Source: Rhodospirillaceae bacterium | Lineage (GTDB): Bacteria > Pseudomonadota > Alphaproteobacteria > Rhodospirillales > Rhodospirillaceae | Assembly (NCBI GenBank): GCA_947476695.1 | Contig: CANJRD010000002.1 | Span: 186,001 to 250,000, forward strand | DNA: 64,000 nt | Direction: 5' to 3' | Part shown: positions 44,568 through 53,575 of the stretch, one piece after another | How the letters are laid out: each line of letters begins with the position of its first letter | Position numbering within the stretch: the stretch's first letter is position 1 | The notes under the pieces: model-generated | Databases searched by the model: none | Told to the model about the DNA's origin: nothing | The model's input: the letters and a program-made list of their open reading frames with translations, nothing else | Made by a program: the position numbers and the translations under genes

Positions 44568-46340
44568 TTAGGGCAAATTGAGTGGCCACGAACCGGGAAG
44601 CTTGCAGGCAAACTTACCGTCGATGATTCCGTATGCCGAAATGTTGTCGCCTGCGCGGGTATAGCCGCGCCAGCCGAACTGATCGGTACCGGCATTCGGC
44701 ATGGTCATGCGGATGTCGACCCGGGGCAGGCCCGTCGTCGCCAGGCCCACGATGCGGCCGGTTGTGTCGGCGAGCACGATGCGGTCGAACGGCCGTCCGT
44801 CGGCAACTGACCATCCCCATCCTTCGACTTTTGCGCCGCCATTGACGCCGTCGATCGACGCTGTCTCGAACCATCCGGTGCAGGTTTCCGGGGGACGAAC
44901 GGTCGCGACCGATTGAATGGGTTGCCCTAGGGCGGCGTACCAGCGGCTCGCGAACAAGGAGAGTTTTTTGGCCGACAGGTATTGCATGGTCCCGAGAACG
45001 ACATCCGCATCGGCCCGTGCAAGCGACAACGTCGGCGGATCGATGACACCGGTGAGGAGAGAGTCGGTTCCGATCTGACGAACCACGCCGCCATTCTTGG
45101 CCGCCTTACCGAGGGTGCGTTGCTCGGCGGCCAGGGCTACGACGATACAGGCGCTAAGTGCTGCGGCGAGTCCGATCCACACTTCGCGCCGTAAGCGCGC
45201 ACGGGCCGCAACGCCGAACGCCATCAGCAAGAGGCAGGCCCAGATCAGCAAGCGAACGGAGTAGTAGCGACCGCTCATCGCCTGATCGATCCCAAGATTG
45301 TAACGGCCTAAAGCTGTGATCAACGCCTGGCCGCCGCTGACGGCAACGATGCCGAGCAGCGCGATATTGGCTATGGCGGGTGAGGGCGCGCGCGCGGCGG
45401 GGATGAGGAGGCCTGTTCTCCACAAGCGGAAGATCACGGTGAGGAGAATTGCCAACACGCCGACGCCGATGACGGCGCTGATCGTGACGCCCCGCAGATC
45501 GCCGGGCGTCGACATCGAGCCCAGATAGACGGCGATGTACATCAAGACTGTGCCGGGATGCGCGAGTGCCTCCAGCGGCTTTCCATGCTCGCCGATCTGC
45601 GTGTAGCCATGCAGATAGACGAAGATGCTGACGGCGGCTGCAACCGTCACGGCGGCCAGCACCCGCTTGGGCCATCGCACCAGATATCCGCCCACGATCA
45701 AGACCAGTGGCGTGAAGATTCCGCTGGCCAGACACAGCATCGAGCCCCATGACGCGAGTGCTGCGCCGCCGACCCACAAGCTGAAGGCGCGGCGATCCGC
45801 ATCGATACGCGCGGACCGGTCCATGCAATAGAACGCAAGCGCCGTGAAGAACGGCTGGCCGAGGAAGCAGGTCTGGAACGGGAAGGCGAGGTTGTCGATC
45901 TGCGTGACGGAGAAGAACAGCGCGATCACCACGGCAAGCGCGAATGCCCGCCACGCGCGTGCATCCGAAAGCGGCGCCATCGCGCGAAGGCCCAGCACGA
46001 AGACAATCGCCGCTGTCCCGATCTGGAACAACCAGATGCAGACGAGATCGAAATAACCCTGTCCGCTGAACCACGCGTAGTCGAGCAGAGAGATCAGTCG
46101 CGGGATGAGGATGCGGTGTTCATTATGCTGCTCCCAAAGATGAGGCAGGAAATTCGGTTGCTCGGAAAACTGAGCCAGGAACACGATGGCCCACTGATCG
46201 AGCAGCGGGATGACCTCGAAGGTTTGCGAAGTCCAGTACAGAGTCGTCGCGAGAATATAGAGCGCGAGCGCGCCGGCTATGCCGGCCAGTGCCCACGTTA
46301 CGGTCGACGTATTCCGCCGCTCGAAGTCTGACGTTGTCAT
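44568..46340 (-). CDS. Large multi-pass membrane protein, glycosyltransferase-like
   Basis: About 590 residues, with roughly 11-12 hydrophobic segments from residue 16 to 410 and a 170-residue extracytoplasmic C-terminus. An early loop IPLLDQWAIVFLAQF with LPHLWEQHNEHRILIPRLIS has the acidic/His residues seen in GT-C type enzymes. The C-terminus has WGWSVADGRPFDRIVLAD. Function is likely transfer of a lipid-linked sugar, judged with the neighbouring GT2 gene; not certain. A GTG five codons upstream (46355) is an alternative start, 3 bp after the GT2 stop. Confidence 0.7.
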   Translation of the reverse strand: MTTSDFERRNTSTVTWALAGIAGALALYILATTLYWTSQTFEVIPLLDQWAIVFLAQFSEQPNFLPHLWEQHNEHRILIPRLISLLDYAWFSGQGYFDLVCIWLFQIGTAAIVFVLGLRAMAPLSDARAWRAFALAVVIALFFSVTQIDNLAFPFQTCFLGQPFFTALAFYCMDRSARIDADRRAFSLWVGGAALASWGSMLCLASGIFTPLVLIVGGYLVRWPKRVLAAVTVAAAVSIFVYLHGYTQIGEHGKPLEALAHPGTVLMYIAVYLGSMSTPGDLRGVTISAVIGVGVLAILLTVIFRLWRTGLLIPAARAPSPAIANIALLGIVAVSGGQALITALGRYNLGIDQAMSGRYYSVRLLIWACLLLMAFGVAARARLRREVWIGLAAALSACIVVALAAEQRTLGKAAKNGGVVRQIGTDSLLTGVIDPPTLSLARADADVVLGTMQYLSAKKLSLFASRWYAALGQPIQSVATVRPPETCTGWFETASIDGVNGGAKVEGWGWSVADGRPFDRIVLADTTGRIVGLATTGLPRVDIRMTMPNAGTDQFGWRGYTRAGDNISAYGIIDGKFACKLPGSWPLNLP

Positions 46341-46358
46341 GGGAATGTTGCGCACCGC

Positions 46359-47180
46359 TTACCGGTGCCAGACCTGCAGCTGTGTCGCGCGGACTTCCGG
46401 CGAACTACGCAGGTCGCCACGGCCGAGGTACTTCTCCAGCAGGCAGTACAATAGGATGAAGAAGTAGCGTGATCCCATTTCACGGATCTTGAATTTGGAC
46501 ACGCCTTCTTTGCGGTTCATCCAGCTGTTCGGCAACACCGCATAGCGATATCCACGCACGATTGCCTTCAAGGGCAGTTCGACGGTCAGGTTGAACTCAC
46601 GCGCGAGCAGCGGCTGAAGCCCCGCGATCACTTCGCGGCGGTAGAGTTTGAAGGCATTCGAGATGTCGTTGCAAGCAATGCGGAACAGCATCTGGATGAG
46701 CTTGTTGCCGAACCTATTCAGGACCAGTTTGACGAGGGGATAGTCGACGGTGCGGCCGCCGCGCACGAAGCGCGATCCGTAGACGCAATCGTAACCCTCA
46801 TTGAGCCGGCTGTAGAACGATACCAGATCGTTGGCTGAGTCGGACCCGTCGGCCATCATGAGCGCCACCGCATCGCCGCGAAATTCCGCTAGCCCTCGAC
46901 GCACGGCATAGCCGAACCCGTTGGGCGGATCGTTGTTGACGTAACGCACCGACGGATGACGTGCAGACAGCTCGACCAAAATCTTCTCGGTTCGATCGCG
47001 GCCATTGTCGTTGATGATGAGAATTTCGTGGCGGATGTCAGCCCGCTGCAAGGTTTGAACAAGGTCCTCGACCGTTTCGCCGATGTGACCTTCCTCGTTG
47101 TGCGCTGGGATAACGACGGACAGCAGCCCGGCGACGCGGGCGCTTTCCCATTCCGCTAATGTCTGGACTTCAACCGGCAT
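46359..47180 (-). CDS. Glycosyltransferase family 2 (polyprenyl-phosphate sugar synthase-like)
   Basis: About 273 residues. The GT-A core has SVVIPAHNEEGHIGETVEDL, ILIINDNGRDRTEK, GFGYAVRRGLAEFRGDAVALM and the nucleotide/metal motif MMADGSDSANDL, with C-terminal ISNAFKLYRREVIAGL. Similar proteins make polyprenyl-phosphate sugars for membrane GT-C enzymes, which fits the downstream membrane protein. No C-terminal membrane pair typical of some relatives is obvious. The ATG with AGG at 7 bases is preferred; a TTG at 47261 adds 27 residues. Confidence 0.85.
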   Translation of the reverse strand: MPVEVQTLAEWESARVAGLLSVVIPAHNEEGHIGETVEDLVQTLQRADIRHEILIINDNGRDRTEKILVELSARHPSVRYVNNDPPNGFGYAVRRGLAEFRGDAVALMMADGSDSANDLVSFYSRLNEGYDCVYGSRFVRGGRTVDYPLVKLVLNRFGNKLIQMLFRIACNDISNAFKLYRREVIAGLQPLLAREFNLTVELPLKAIVRGYRYAVLPNSWMNRKEGVSKFKIREMGSRYFFILLYCLLEKYLGRGDLRSSPEVRATQLQVWHR

Positions 47181-47598
47181 AGAGACCTGTGGCGACGTCG
47201 CGCCAACCTGTTCACTGCGCGTGTTGGTTCCAATGTGATAGCCTCGCGAAAGTTTTTGCAACCCCAGATAAACGATGAAGAATACGGGCCTATCAAAGGG
47301 TTAGGATGGTTCTCCGTTAGCGAAGACCTCAACCGAGTAGTGGATGACACGGGGTGGGGCTGCCATGAGAAACCGTGCCGGCCTGTTCCATAACCCTGCG
47401 GAACGAGATCGGCGCGGAAGTCCTGCGCTAGGATATGTGCTGACATTGGTCGACCTCCGTGATTTGTGGTTCGTTTCGGACTTGAGCGGATACCGCGTGC
47501 TTCACAAGCTGAAAAAGACTTTCCGCATGAAGCTGACGCACGGCTGTTGGGAAAAATTCTCAGTTGGGAAGATTTCTCAATCGCGTGGATATCGCTCG
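47181..47598. other. Divergent intergenic region between GT2 and GGT-like genes
   Basis: About 418 bp without a convincing gene. Both flanking genes have uncertain starts and could extend into it (TTG at 47261 leftward; an ATG at 47527 or the frame from 47344 rightward). No strong repeat, RNA or operator was recognised. Confidence 0.4.
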
Positions 47599-48735
47599 GT
47601 GCGTTCCGATTTATTGGGGATCAGCAGCGCTGTCTTCGCGCTGATAACGCTATGCGGATGCGGTCAGGATATGCCGCCGATCCGCTTGCAGATGGGCATG
47701 GGTGATCCTGCGCCGGCGCCGTCCCTGAGGGGCTTGATTGCCGCCGGCGAGCCGGAGGCGGTGCTGGCCGCAAAAGACATCATGACCGTGCGCGGCAACG
47801 CCGCGGACGCGAGCGCCGCGCTGGCGATGACACTGTCTGTTACGCTGCCGTCGCGCGCGGGGCTCACCGCCGGCGGCGAATGCTTGGTGCGCGATCCGTC
47901 GTGGCGTGAGGTGCTAGTGCTGTCGTTCGGTGGTCGCGATGCCGACCGTCGCGCTCCGACGCTGGCGCGCGGCATGTTTGCCCTCCAAGCGCGTTTTGGA
48001 AAACGGCCCTGGGCGCAGGTCATCGCGCCCGCCGAGAAACGCGCGCGGTTCGGCGTGATGGTGTCGCGTGCGCTCGCCAACGATCTTGCGACTTCCGGTT
48101 CAATCTTGATCGAAAACCGCGCGGCATTCCTTCAGTTCAGTTCGCCGCGACGTCAATTGCTGGCAATAGGCGAGAGGCTGCAGCAGCCGCAACTTGCCGC
48201 GACCCTTGGCGAGATGCGCGCGCGCGGGCCGCAAGTTGTGACGGAGGCGCCGGCTTGGACGCCTGTCACGCTGCGCGACCAGGGTGGGGTGGCTGTGTTT
48301 CGGCATGACTCCGTAGCTGCAGCGGGCGGGGTCGGCACCGCATTCACGGTCGCCGATGCCAATGGGCTGTTGGTGAGCTGCGTGATCTCGATGGGCGCGC
48401 CCTTCGGCGATGGGCGTATCGTCGCCGACACTGGTTTCACGGGCAGCACGCGGCCTTCCGGCGGCAGTCTCGCCTTCGTTATGAATGGTGATACCGGCGA
48501 GCCTCGTGCGGCGGTGGCCGGGCCTGCGGCAAGGGTCGCGGCTTTTACGGAATCCGCAGCCCTAGGCCGCAAACGTCTTGCAGACATCAAGGCGACGGTG
48601 GGGGCGGGACCCGGCGCTTTGCCGGTCGCCGCCTGGGCTTGTCCGTCGGGCTTGCAGAGTGATGGGCGCGCATGCGAGTCCTTCACCCAGCCCGACAGCG
48701 CCGGTTACGCGTTGGTCGTTCTGCCGGAAGACTGA
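47599..48735 (+). CDS. Divergent gamma-glutamyltransferase-like lipoprotein
   Basis: About 378 residues. The N-terminus from this GTG reads VRSDLLGISSAVFALITLCG then CGQ, a lipoprotein signal with an L-C-G-C lipobox. The body resembles gamma-glutamyltransferase: EAVLAAKDIMTVRGNAADAS then TLSVTLPSRAGLTAGGECLV, and VGTAFTVADANGLLVSCVIS near residue 245. In GGT the maturation nucleophile is the first Thr of TTHxSVxD; here the aligned segment is GTAFTVAD, so the nucleophile and His appear changed. It is much shorter than typical GGT (about 560). The aminotransferase gene follows by 10 bp. Confidence 0.6.
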   Translation: MRSDLLGISSAVFALITLCGCGQDMPPIRLQMGMGDPAPAPSLRGLIAAGEPEAVLAAKDIMTVRGNAADASAALAMTLSVTLPSRAGLTAGGECLVRDPSWREVLVLSFGGRDADRRAPTLARGMFALQARFGKRPWAQVIAPAEKRARFGVMVSRALANDLATSGSILIENRAAFLQFSSPRRQLLAIGERLQQPQLAATLGEMRARGPQVVTEAPAWTPVTLRDQGGVAVFRHDSVAAAGGVGTAFTVADANGLLVSCVISMGAPFGDGRIVADTGFTGSTRPSGGSLAFVMNGDTGEPRAAVAGPAARVAAFTESAALGRKRLADIKATVGAGPGALPVAAWACPSGLQSDGRACESFTQPDSAGYALVVLPED

Positions 48736-48745
48736 AGGTATTCTC

Positions 48746-49894
48746 ATGACGATCAAGTTGGCTAAGCGTGGCCTGATTCCCCCGTTCATCGTGATGGACG
48801 TGATGCGTGACGCCAATCGGCTCGAGGCCGAGGGCAAACGCATCCTGCATATGGAAGCGGGGCAGCCGTCGACCGGCATTCCGAAGAAAGCCGCCGCGCG
48901 CGTGCGCGACATCGTCGACCAGCAGGCGCATGGTTATACCGTCAGCCACGGCATCCCGGAACTGCGCCAGCGTATCGCCGATCACTATCGCGACTGGTAC
49001 GGCGTGAAGGTCGATGCCGATCAGGTCTTCGTCACCACGGGATCGTCGGGTGGGTTCATGCTCGCGTTTCTCGCGGCATTCGCGGCGGGCGATCGGGTGG
49101 CGTTGGCCTCACCCGGTTATCCGGCGTATCGCCATATCCTCACGGCGCTCGATGTCGTGCCTGAGTTGATCGAGGTCGGCGCCGACACGCGGTACCAGCC
49201 GACGGTCGATCATTTGAAGCGCATGGCGCAGCTGCCTGACGGCTTGATCGTCGCAAGCCCTTCGAATCCCACAGGCACGGTGATCCCGCGTGCGGATTTC
49301 CTTGAGCTGCAAGCTTTCTGCGAGCAGCACGGCATCCGTTTGATCTCCGATGAGATCTATCACGGCTTGAGCTATGGCCTGGAGGTCACGACCGCAGCCG
49401 CCAATCTCGGTACCGGGATCGTGGTGAACAGCTTCTCCAAGTACTTCAGCATGACCGGCTGGCGTCTCGGCTGGATGATCGTGCCGAAGGACCTGATGCG
49501 ACCACTGGAATGCGTCGCGCAGAACCTGTTCATCTCGGCGCCGACATTGTCGCAATGGGCGGGTGTGTTCGTATTCGACTGCCACGATGAACTTAAGGCC
49601 AACGTCGCGAAGTACGCGGCGAACCGCGAACTGCTGCTGAAGCGTCTGCCGTCGCTTGGCTTCAACAAGTTCGCGCCTGCCGACGGCGCGTTTTACATCT
49701 ACGCCGATGTCGCGCAGCACACGAACGACTCAGAAGCCTATTGCCGCCGCATCCTGCACGAGGCCGGTGTGGCCTGTACGCCCGGAGTCGACTTCGATCC
49801 GGTGAACGGCCGTCACTTCATGCGTTTCTCGTTCGCAGGCTCGACCGCCGACATGGCCGAGGCTTGCGATCGCCTGGAGGCGTGGAAGCGCTGA
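48746..49894 (+). CDS. Class I/II pyridoxal-phosphate aminotransferase
   Basis: A 382-residue fold-type I PLP enzyme. It has HMEAGQPSTGIPKKAAARV, VTTGSSGGFMLAFLAAFAAG (PLP phosphate site), SPSNPTGTVIPRADFLEL, LISDEIYHGLSY (Asp for the PLP nitrogen), the Lys in VNSFSKYFSMTGWRLGWMI, and a C-terminal HFMRFSFAGS with the carboxylate-binding Arg. The substrate is probably an alpha-amino acid such as aspartate or an aromatic/branched one. It shares an operon with the GGT-like gene. Confidence 0.92.
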   Translation: MTIKLAKRGLIPPFIVMDVMRDANRLEAEGKRILHMEAGQPSTGIPKKAAARVRDIVDQQAHGYTVSHGIPELRQRIADHYRDWYGVKVDADQVFVTTGSSGGFMLAFLAAFAAGDRVALASPGYPAYRHILTALDVVPELIEVGADTRYQPTVDHLKRMAQLPDGLIVASPSNPTGTVIPRADFLELQAFCEQHGIRLISDEIYHGLSYGLEVTTAAANLGTGIVVNSFSKYFSMTGWRLGWMIVPKDLMRPLECVAQNLFISAPTLSQWAGVFVFDCHDELKANVAKYAANRELLLKRLPSLGFNKFAPADGAFYIYADVAQHTNDSEAYCRRILHEAGVACTPGVDFDPVNGRHFMRFSFAGSTADMAEACDRLEAWKR

Positions 49895-49920
49895 TCGCTT
49901 AGAGGCGCATAAAAGAAAAA

Positions 49921-49949
49921 GGGGCCGAATAGCTTCGGCCCCTTTTTTT
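49921..49949. terminator. Bidirectional intrinsic terminator between aminotransferase and rne
   Basis: GGGGCCGAA-TAGC-TTCGGCCCC forms a 9-bp stem followed by seven T's on the plus strand and preceded by AAAAGAAAAA, which gives a T-run on the minus strand. It can terminate both convergent transcripts (aminotransferase and rne). Confidence 0.92.
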
Positions 49950-52900
49950 ATTCGGTCTTGCCGCCGGGTTGCTGCCACCAGCCCTTGCGAGGCGGTCCAG
50001 CCGGCGCTTCCTCAACGGGAGGCGGCGGCGGAGGCGGAGGCGGAGGCGGAGCAGCCACGACCGGCGGGGCCGGCGGCGGCACCACGACCGGCGGCGGAGG
50101 CGGTGGCGCGAACGGCTGCGGCGCCGCTTCGACGCGCGTTTCCGTCACGATCCGTGCTTCGGCCTGTTGCTGCTCATTACGGCGACCAAACAGGCCACGG
50201 AAGAATCCCTTACGCTCACCGGTCCCTTGCGGCTCGGCGTTGTCCTGCACGTCCGACGGGGTGTCGACACGCGCCGGTTCGTAGCTTTCATCCGGATGGA
50301 CATTGGATGCGGCCGGGTGCGTGCGATCCGCCGGGAAGGGCGTATCGAGCGCGCCGATCTGCGGCTCGCCGTCCGGCGAGGCGCTGTTGCCTTCGCGAGG
50401 TTCGCCGTTCTCGCCGCCACGCCGACGACGGCGTCCGCCGCGGCGACCGCGCCGGCGTCCACGACGACCTTCGCCATCCGGACCACCTTCGCCCTGCTGT
50501 TCGGGACGGCCATTCTCGTTTTCGCTGGGACCGTTGACGTCATCGACGGCCTCGGAGGCTGCGCCGGGACCTTCTTCGCTGGCCTGCGGCGCGACGCCTT
50601 CAGCCTGCTGTTGCGGCTGCGGCGGGGCATCGCCACGCCCGCCGCGACGGCGGCGACGGCGGCGCTTGCGTCCACCTTCGCCATCGCTTTCGCCCTGGCT
50701 TTGACTCTGGCCTTGGCCCTGACCTTGGCGATTACGGTCGCGATCGCGATCGCGGTCACGGTTGCCGTGGCGCTGGCCGTCGCCGCGCTTTTCGCGGGTC
50801 TGTTCCGGTGCCTCGTCCTCGGCCTCATCTTCTTCGATATCGTCGGCTTCGTCGATTTCGATCGACGGCGTCGGGAGTTCACGCAACGCGGGCGCGCCTG
50901 AGACTTCGCCTTGCTCATCCGGGCGGCGCTCGGCCTTCACGCGATCGACCCGCAGGTTCGGCGCAACCAGGCTGCTGTCACCTAGGATGAAGACCTTGAA
51001 CCCGTAGCGCGTCTCGGCCGAGGCCAGCATCTCGCGCTTGTAGTTCAGGAGGTAGATCGCGACTTCCGGATTGCAGGTCACGGTCACTTCGCTCGAGCGA
51101 CGGCGCACACCTTCTTCTTCGATCATGCGCAGCGTATGCACGGCGGCGGACTCCGTGGACCGGAGCAAGCCGGTGCCGGCGCAGTGATGGCAGACGCGGA
51201 AGTTGGTCTCGATCAGGCTCGGACGCAGACGTTGGCGGGAGAGTTCCAGCAGACCGAAGTGGCTGATACGCCCCACCTGTATGCGGGCGCGGTCGACCTT
51301 CAGCGCGTCTTTTAGTTTGCGTTCAACCGCATGGTTGTTGCGGTTGTCTTCCATGTCGATGAAATCGATGACCACCAGGCCGGCGAGATCGCGCAGGCGC
51401 AGCTGGCGGGCGATTTCCTCGGCCGCTTCCATGTTGGTCTTGTAGGCGGTCTCTTCGATGTGACGTTCGCGCGTGGCGCGGCCGGAGTTCACGTCGATGG
51501 CAACCAGCGCTTCGGTCTGGCCGAACACGATCGAACCGCCGGAGCGCAATTGCACCATCGGGCTGTTGATCGATTCCATCTGGCTTTCCACCTGATAGCG
51601 GTGGAACAGCGAGGTGGTTGAGTCATCCTTGTAGCGTTGGACTTTCTTGGCATGGCTCGGCGTGAGCATGCGCATGAAGTCTTTCGCGGTCTTGTAACCT
51701 TCGTCGCCGTCGACCCAGACTTCTTCGATGTCGCGGCTATAGATGTCGCGGATCGCGCGTTTGATCAGGCTAGCCTCTTCATGGATCAACGACGGCGCGC
51801 GCGACTGCATCGTCACTTCGCGGATGTTGTTCCAGGTGCGCTGCAAGTACTCGTAGTCGCGCTTGATTTCGGGCTTGCTGCGTTCAGAACCGGCGGTGCG
51901 CAGGATCACGGCCATGTTCCGCGGCAGGTCGAGTTCGCCGACGATCTGCTTCAGACGGCGGCGATCCTGGGCGGAGGTGATCTTGCGCGACACCCCGCCG
52001 CCACGGGCGGAGTTCGGCATCAGCACGCAGTAGCGGCCGGCGAGCGACAGATAGGTCGTCAGCGCCGCGCCTTTGTTGCCGCGCTCTTCCTTCACGACCT
52101 GTACCAGCATGATCTGCAGGCGCTTGATCACTTCCTGAATCTTGTAGTGGCGCGAGGCAACGAAGCGGCGACGCTGCTTGTCGTTCTCTTCTTCTTCCTC
52201 GTCTTCCTCGGGGTCTTCGCCGCCGATGGTCTCGACGTGCGGCTTCGTCTCGGCGACGGCGGTCGTGCCTTCGTCGTTGATTTCGGTCGGAGCGGCCGGG
52301 GCTTCGCTTTCGGACTGCGCCGCGACATCGGCGTCTTGAGAGGTCGCGGGTTCTGCAGCCGGTGCTTCGTCTTCGGCGTCTTCGTCGTCGCTCGAGATCG
52401 GGGCGGAGATCGCCGGCGGGATGAAGGCGAGGGGGAGTGTATCCGCGTGCGCGTCATCCCCGTGATCATCGTCGTGGTTATGATCGTCGGCGTGATGATC
52501 GTGAGCGTGGTGATCGTGGTCGGGCTGGGCCGGCGCGTCGGCATGGTCGTGATCGTGTGCGTGATCCGACGAAGCGCTTGGCTCTTCGGACGACGGCGTC
52601 TGGTTTGCTTCGCCTTCCGGTAGCGGCGTTCCGGCAGCAGCGGCCGCGTCGCGGGCCTGACGCCGTTGATGGCGCTCGCGCTCGCGGCGATCTTCTTCCT
52701 CTTCGTGACGCGCGGCTTCGGCCATCAGCCGTTCGCGGTCGGCGACCGGGATCTGATAATAGTCCGGATGGATTTCAGCGAAGGCGAGGAAGCCGTGGCG
52801 GTTACCGCCGTAGTCGACGAACGCAGCCTGCAGCGAGGGTTCGACTCTGACGACTTTCGCCAGGTAGATGTTGCCCTTGATCTGCTTTTTGGTTGATGTC

Positions 52901-52992
52901 TCTAAATCGAATTCGTCAAGCCGGGTTCCGTCCAGAACCACGACCCGGGTCTCTTCCGGGTGCGTGGCATCGATCAACATTCTCTTGACCAT
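49948..52992 (-). CDS. rne: Ribonuclease E
   Basis: A 1014-residue endonuclease and degradosome scaffold. The N-terminal MVKRMLIDATHPEETRVVVL opens the S1/RNase H-like region; the S1 domain is split by a long insertion (about residues 110-275) with a His/Asp-rich tract at 143-182 and an acidic run EDPEEDEEEEEN. The catalytic region has DVNSGRATRERHIEETAYK, VVIDFIDMEDNRNN, and the Zn-link VCHHCAGTGLLRS. The C-terminal third is disordered: basic RRRRRRRGGRGD, an Arg/Gly-rich stretch, Pro-runs and a terminal RKGWWQQPGG matching the PNPase-binding GWW tail known from Caulobacter. The start gives the conserved N-terminus. Confidence 0.95.
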   Translation of the reverse strand: MVKRMLIDATHPEETRVVVLDGTRLDEFDLETSTKKQIKGNIYLAKVVRVEPSLQAAFVDYGGNRHGFLAFAEIHPDYYQIPVADRERLMAEAARHEEEEDRRERERHQRRQARDAAAAAGTPLPEGEANQTPSSEEPSASSDHAHDHDHADAPAQPDHDHHAHDHHADDHNHDDDHGDDAHADTLPLAFIPPAISAPISSDDEDAEDEAPAAEPATSQDADVAAQSESEAPAAPTEINDEGTTAVAETKPHVETIGGEDPEEDEEEEENDKQRRRFVASRHYKIQEVIKRLQIMLVQVVKEERGNKGAALTTYLSLAGRYCVLMPNSARGGGVSRKITSAQDRRRLKQIVGELDLPRNMAVILRTAGSERSKPEIKRDYEYLQRTWNNIREVTMQSRAPSLIHEEASLIKRAIRDIYSRDIEEVWVDGDEGYKTAKDFMRMLTPSHAKKVQRYKDDSTTSLFHRYQVESQMESINSPMVQLRSGGSIVFGQTEALVAIDVNSGRATRERHIEETAYKTNMEAAEEIARQLRLRDLAGLVVIDFIDMEDNRNNHAVERKLKDALKVDRARIQVGRISHFGLLELSRQRLRPSLIETNFRVCHHCAGTGLLRSTESAAVHTLRMIEEEGVRRRSSEVTVTCNPEVAIYLLNYKREMLASAETRYGFKVFILGDSSLVAPNLRVDRVKAERRPDEQGEVSGAPALRELPTPSIEIDEADDIEEDEAEDEAPEQTREKRGDGQRHGNRDRDRDRDRNRQGQGQGQSQSQGESDGEGGRKRRRRRRRGGRGDAPPQPQQQAEGVAPQASEEGPGAASEAVDDVNGPSENENGRPEQQGEGGPDGEGRRGRRRGRRGGRRRRRGGENGEPREGNSASPDGEPQIGALDTPFPADRTHPAASNVHPDESYEPARVDTPSDVQDNAEPQGTGERKGFFRGLFGRRNEQQQAEARIVTETRVEAAPQPFAPPPPPPVVVPPPAPPVVAAPPPPPPPPPPPVEEAPAGPPRKGWWQQPGGKTE

Positions 52993-53575
52993 GTGAGGCA
53001 ATTCTCCGAGGTGCCGCGGGCGCGCGTGCGCAATCCGGCAGCCCGTCGCGCGCCGATACATGATCGGCGGCGTGGGCGGGATTGGGCGCCTGTCCGCGGG
53101 TAAGGTTGAAAGGGGTTGAAGTCAGCGCGAGGTCACGCGCTTTCACGACGACCGCCTCAAATCCCGCCGCGGCCAGTGCGGCGCGAGCGCCGACCTGTCC
53201 TTGATGGTGGGAAATGTGAGTGGCGGAAAGCACGCCGGACCTCGTTTCAATTGTGACCGAAGGACATTAAGTCCCCCGGCAGTCGGCAGGGCGGGTAAAC
53301 GCCCCAGTTATGTCGCGGCCCGGAGGCTCGCCTAATATCCCGGTGGGATGTGGGGAGCGACGGCGCGGGGGCTCGGAAGTTATCCGTAAGCGCAACGCGC
53401 CGGTTCCATGGCGACTGCCGAGGATAGCCGCAACGCGGAATCCCCCACAACGTCAAATTCCTTCTATTCCGCAGATGGGTGCTTAATCTTTGCGCGACTC
53501 GGAGTTTCGGTTGCATCGACTCGGGAATTCGTGATAGGTTTGAATGAGTCAAGGTATTTTCTAGCAAACGTTGCA
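52993..53575. other. Divergent region between rne and the amidase gene
   Basis: About 580 bp with no supported gene. It should hold the rne promoter and a long 5' leader; RNase E regulates its own mRNA through the leader in E. coli, so a structured leader is possible here, but I could not identify the conserved hairpin. The amidase start is uncertain and could lie upstream in this region (in-frame ATG at 53408). Overlapping short frames look like shadows. Confidence 0.4.

Noticed and set aside
49969-50901. Plus-strand frames rich in Arg, Gly or Ala/Thr
   Set aside because: Shadows of the low-complexity C-terminal region of rne.
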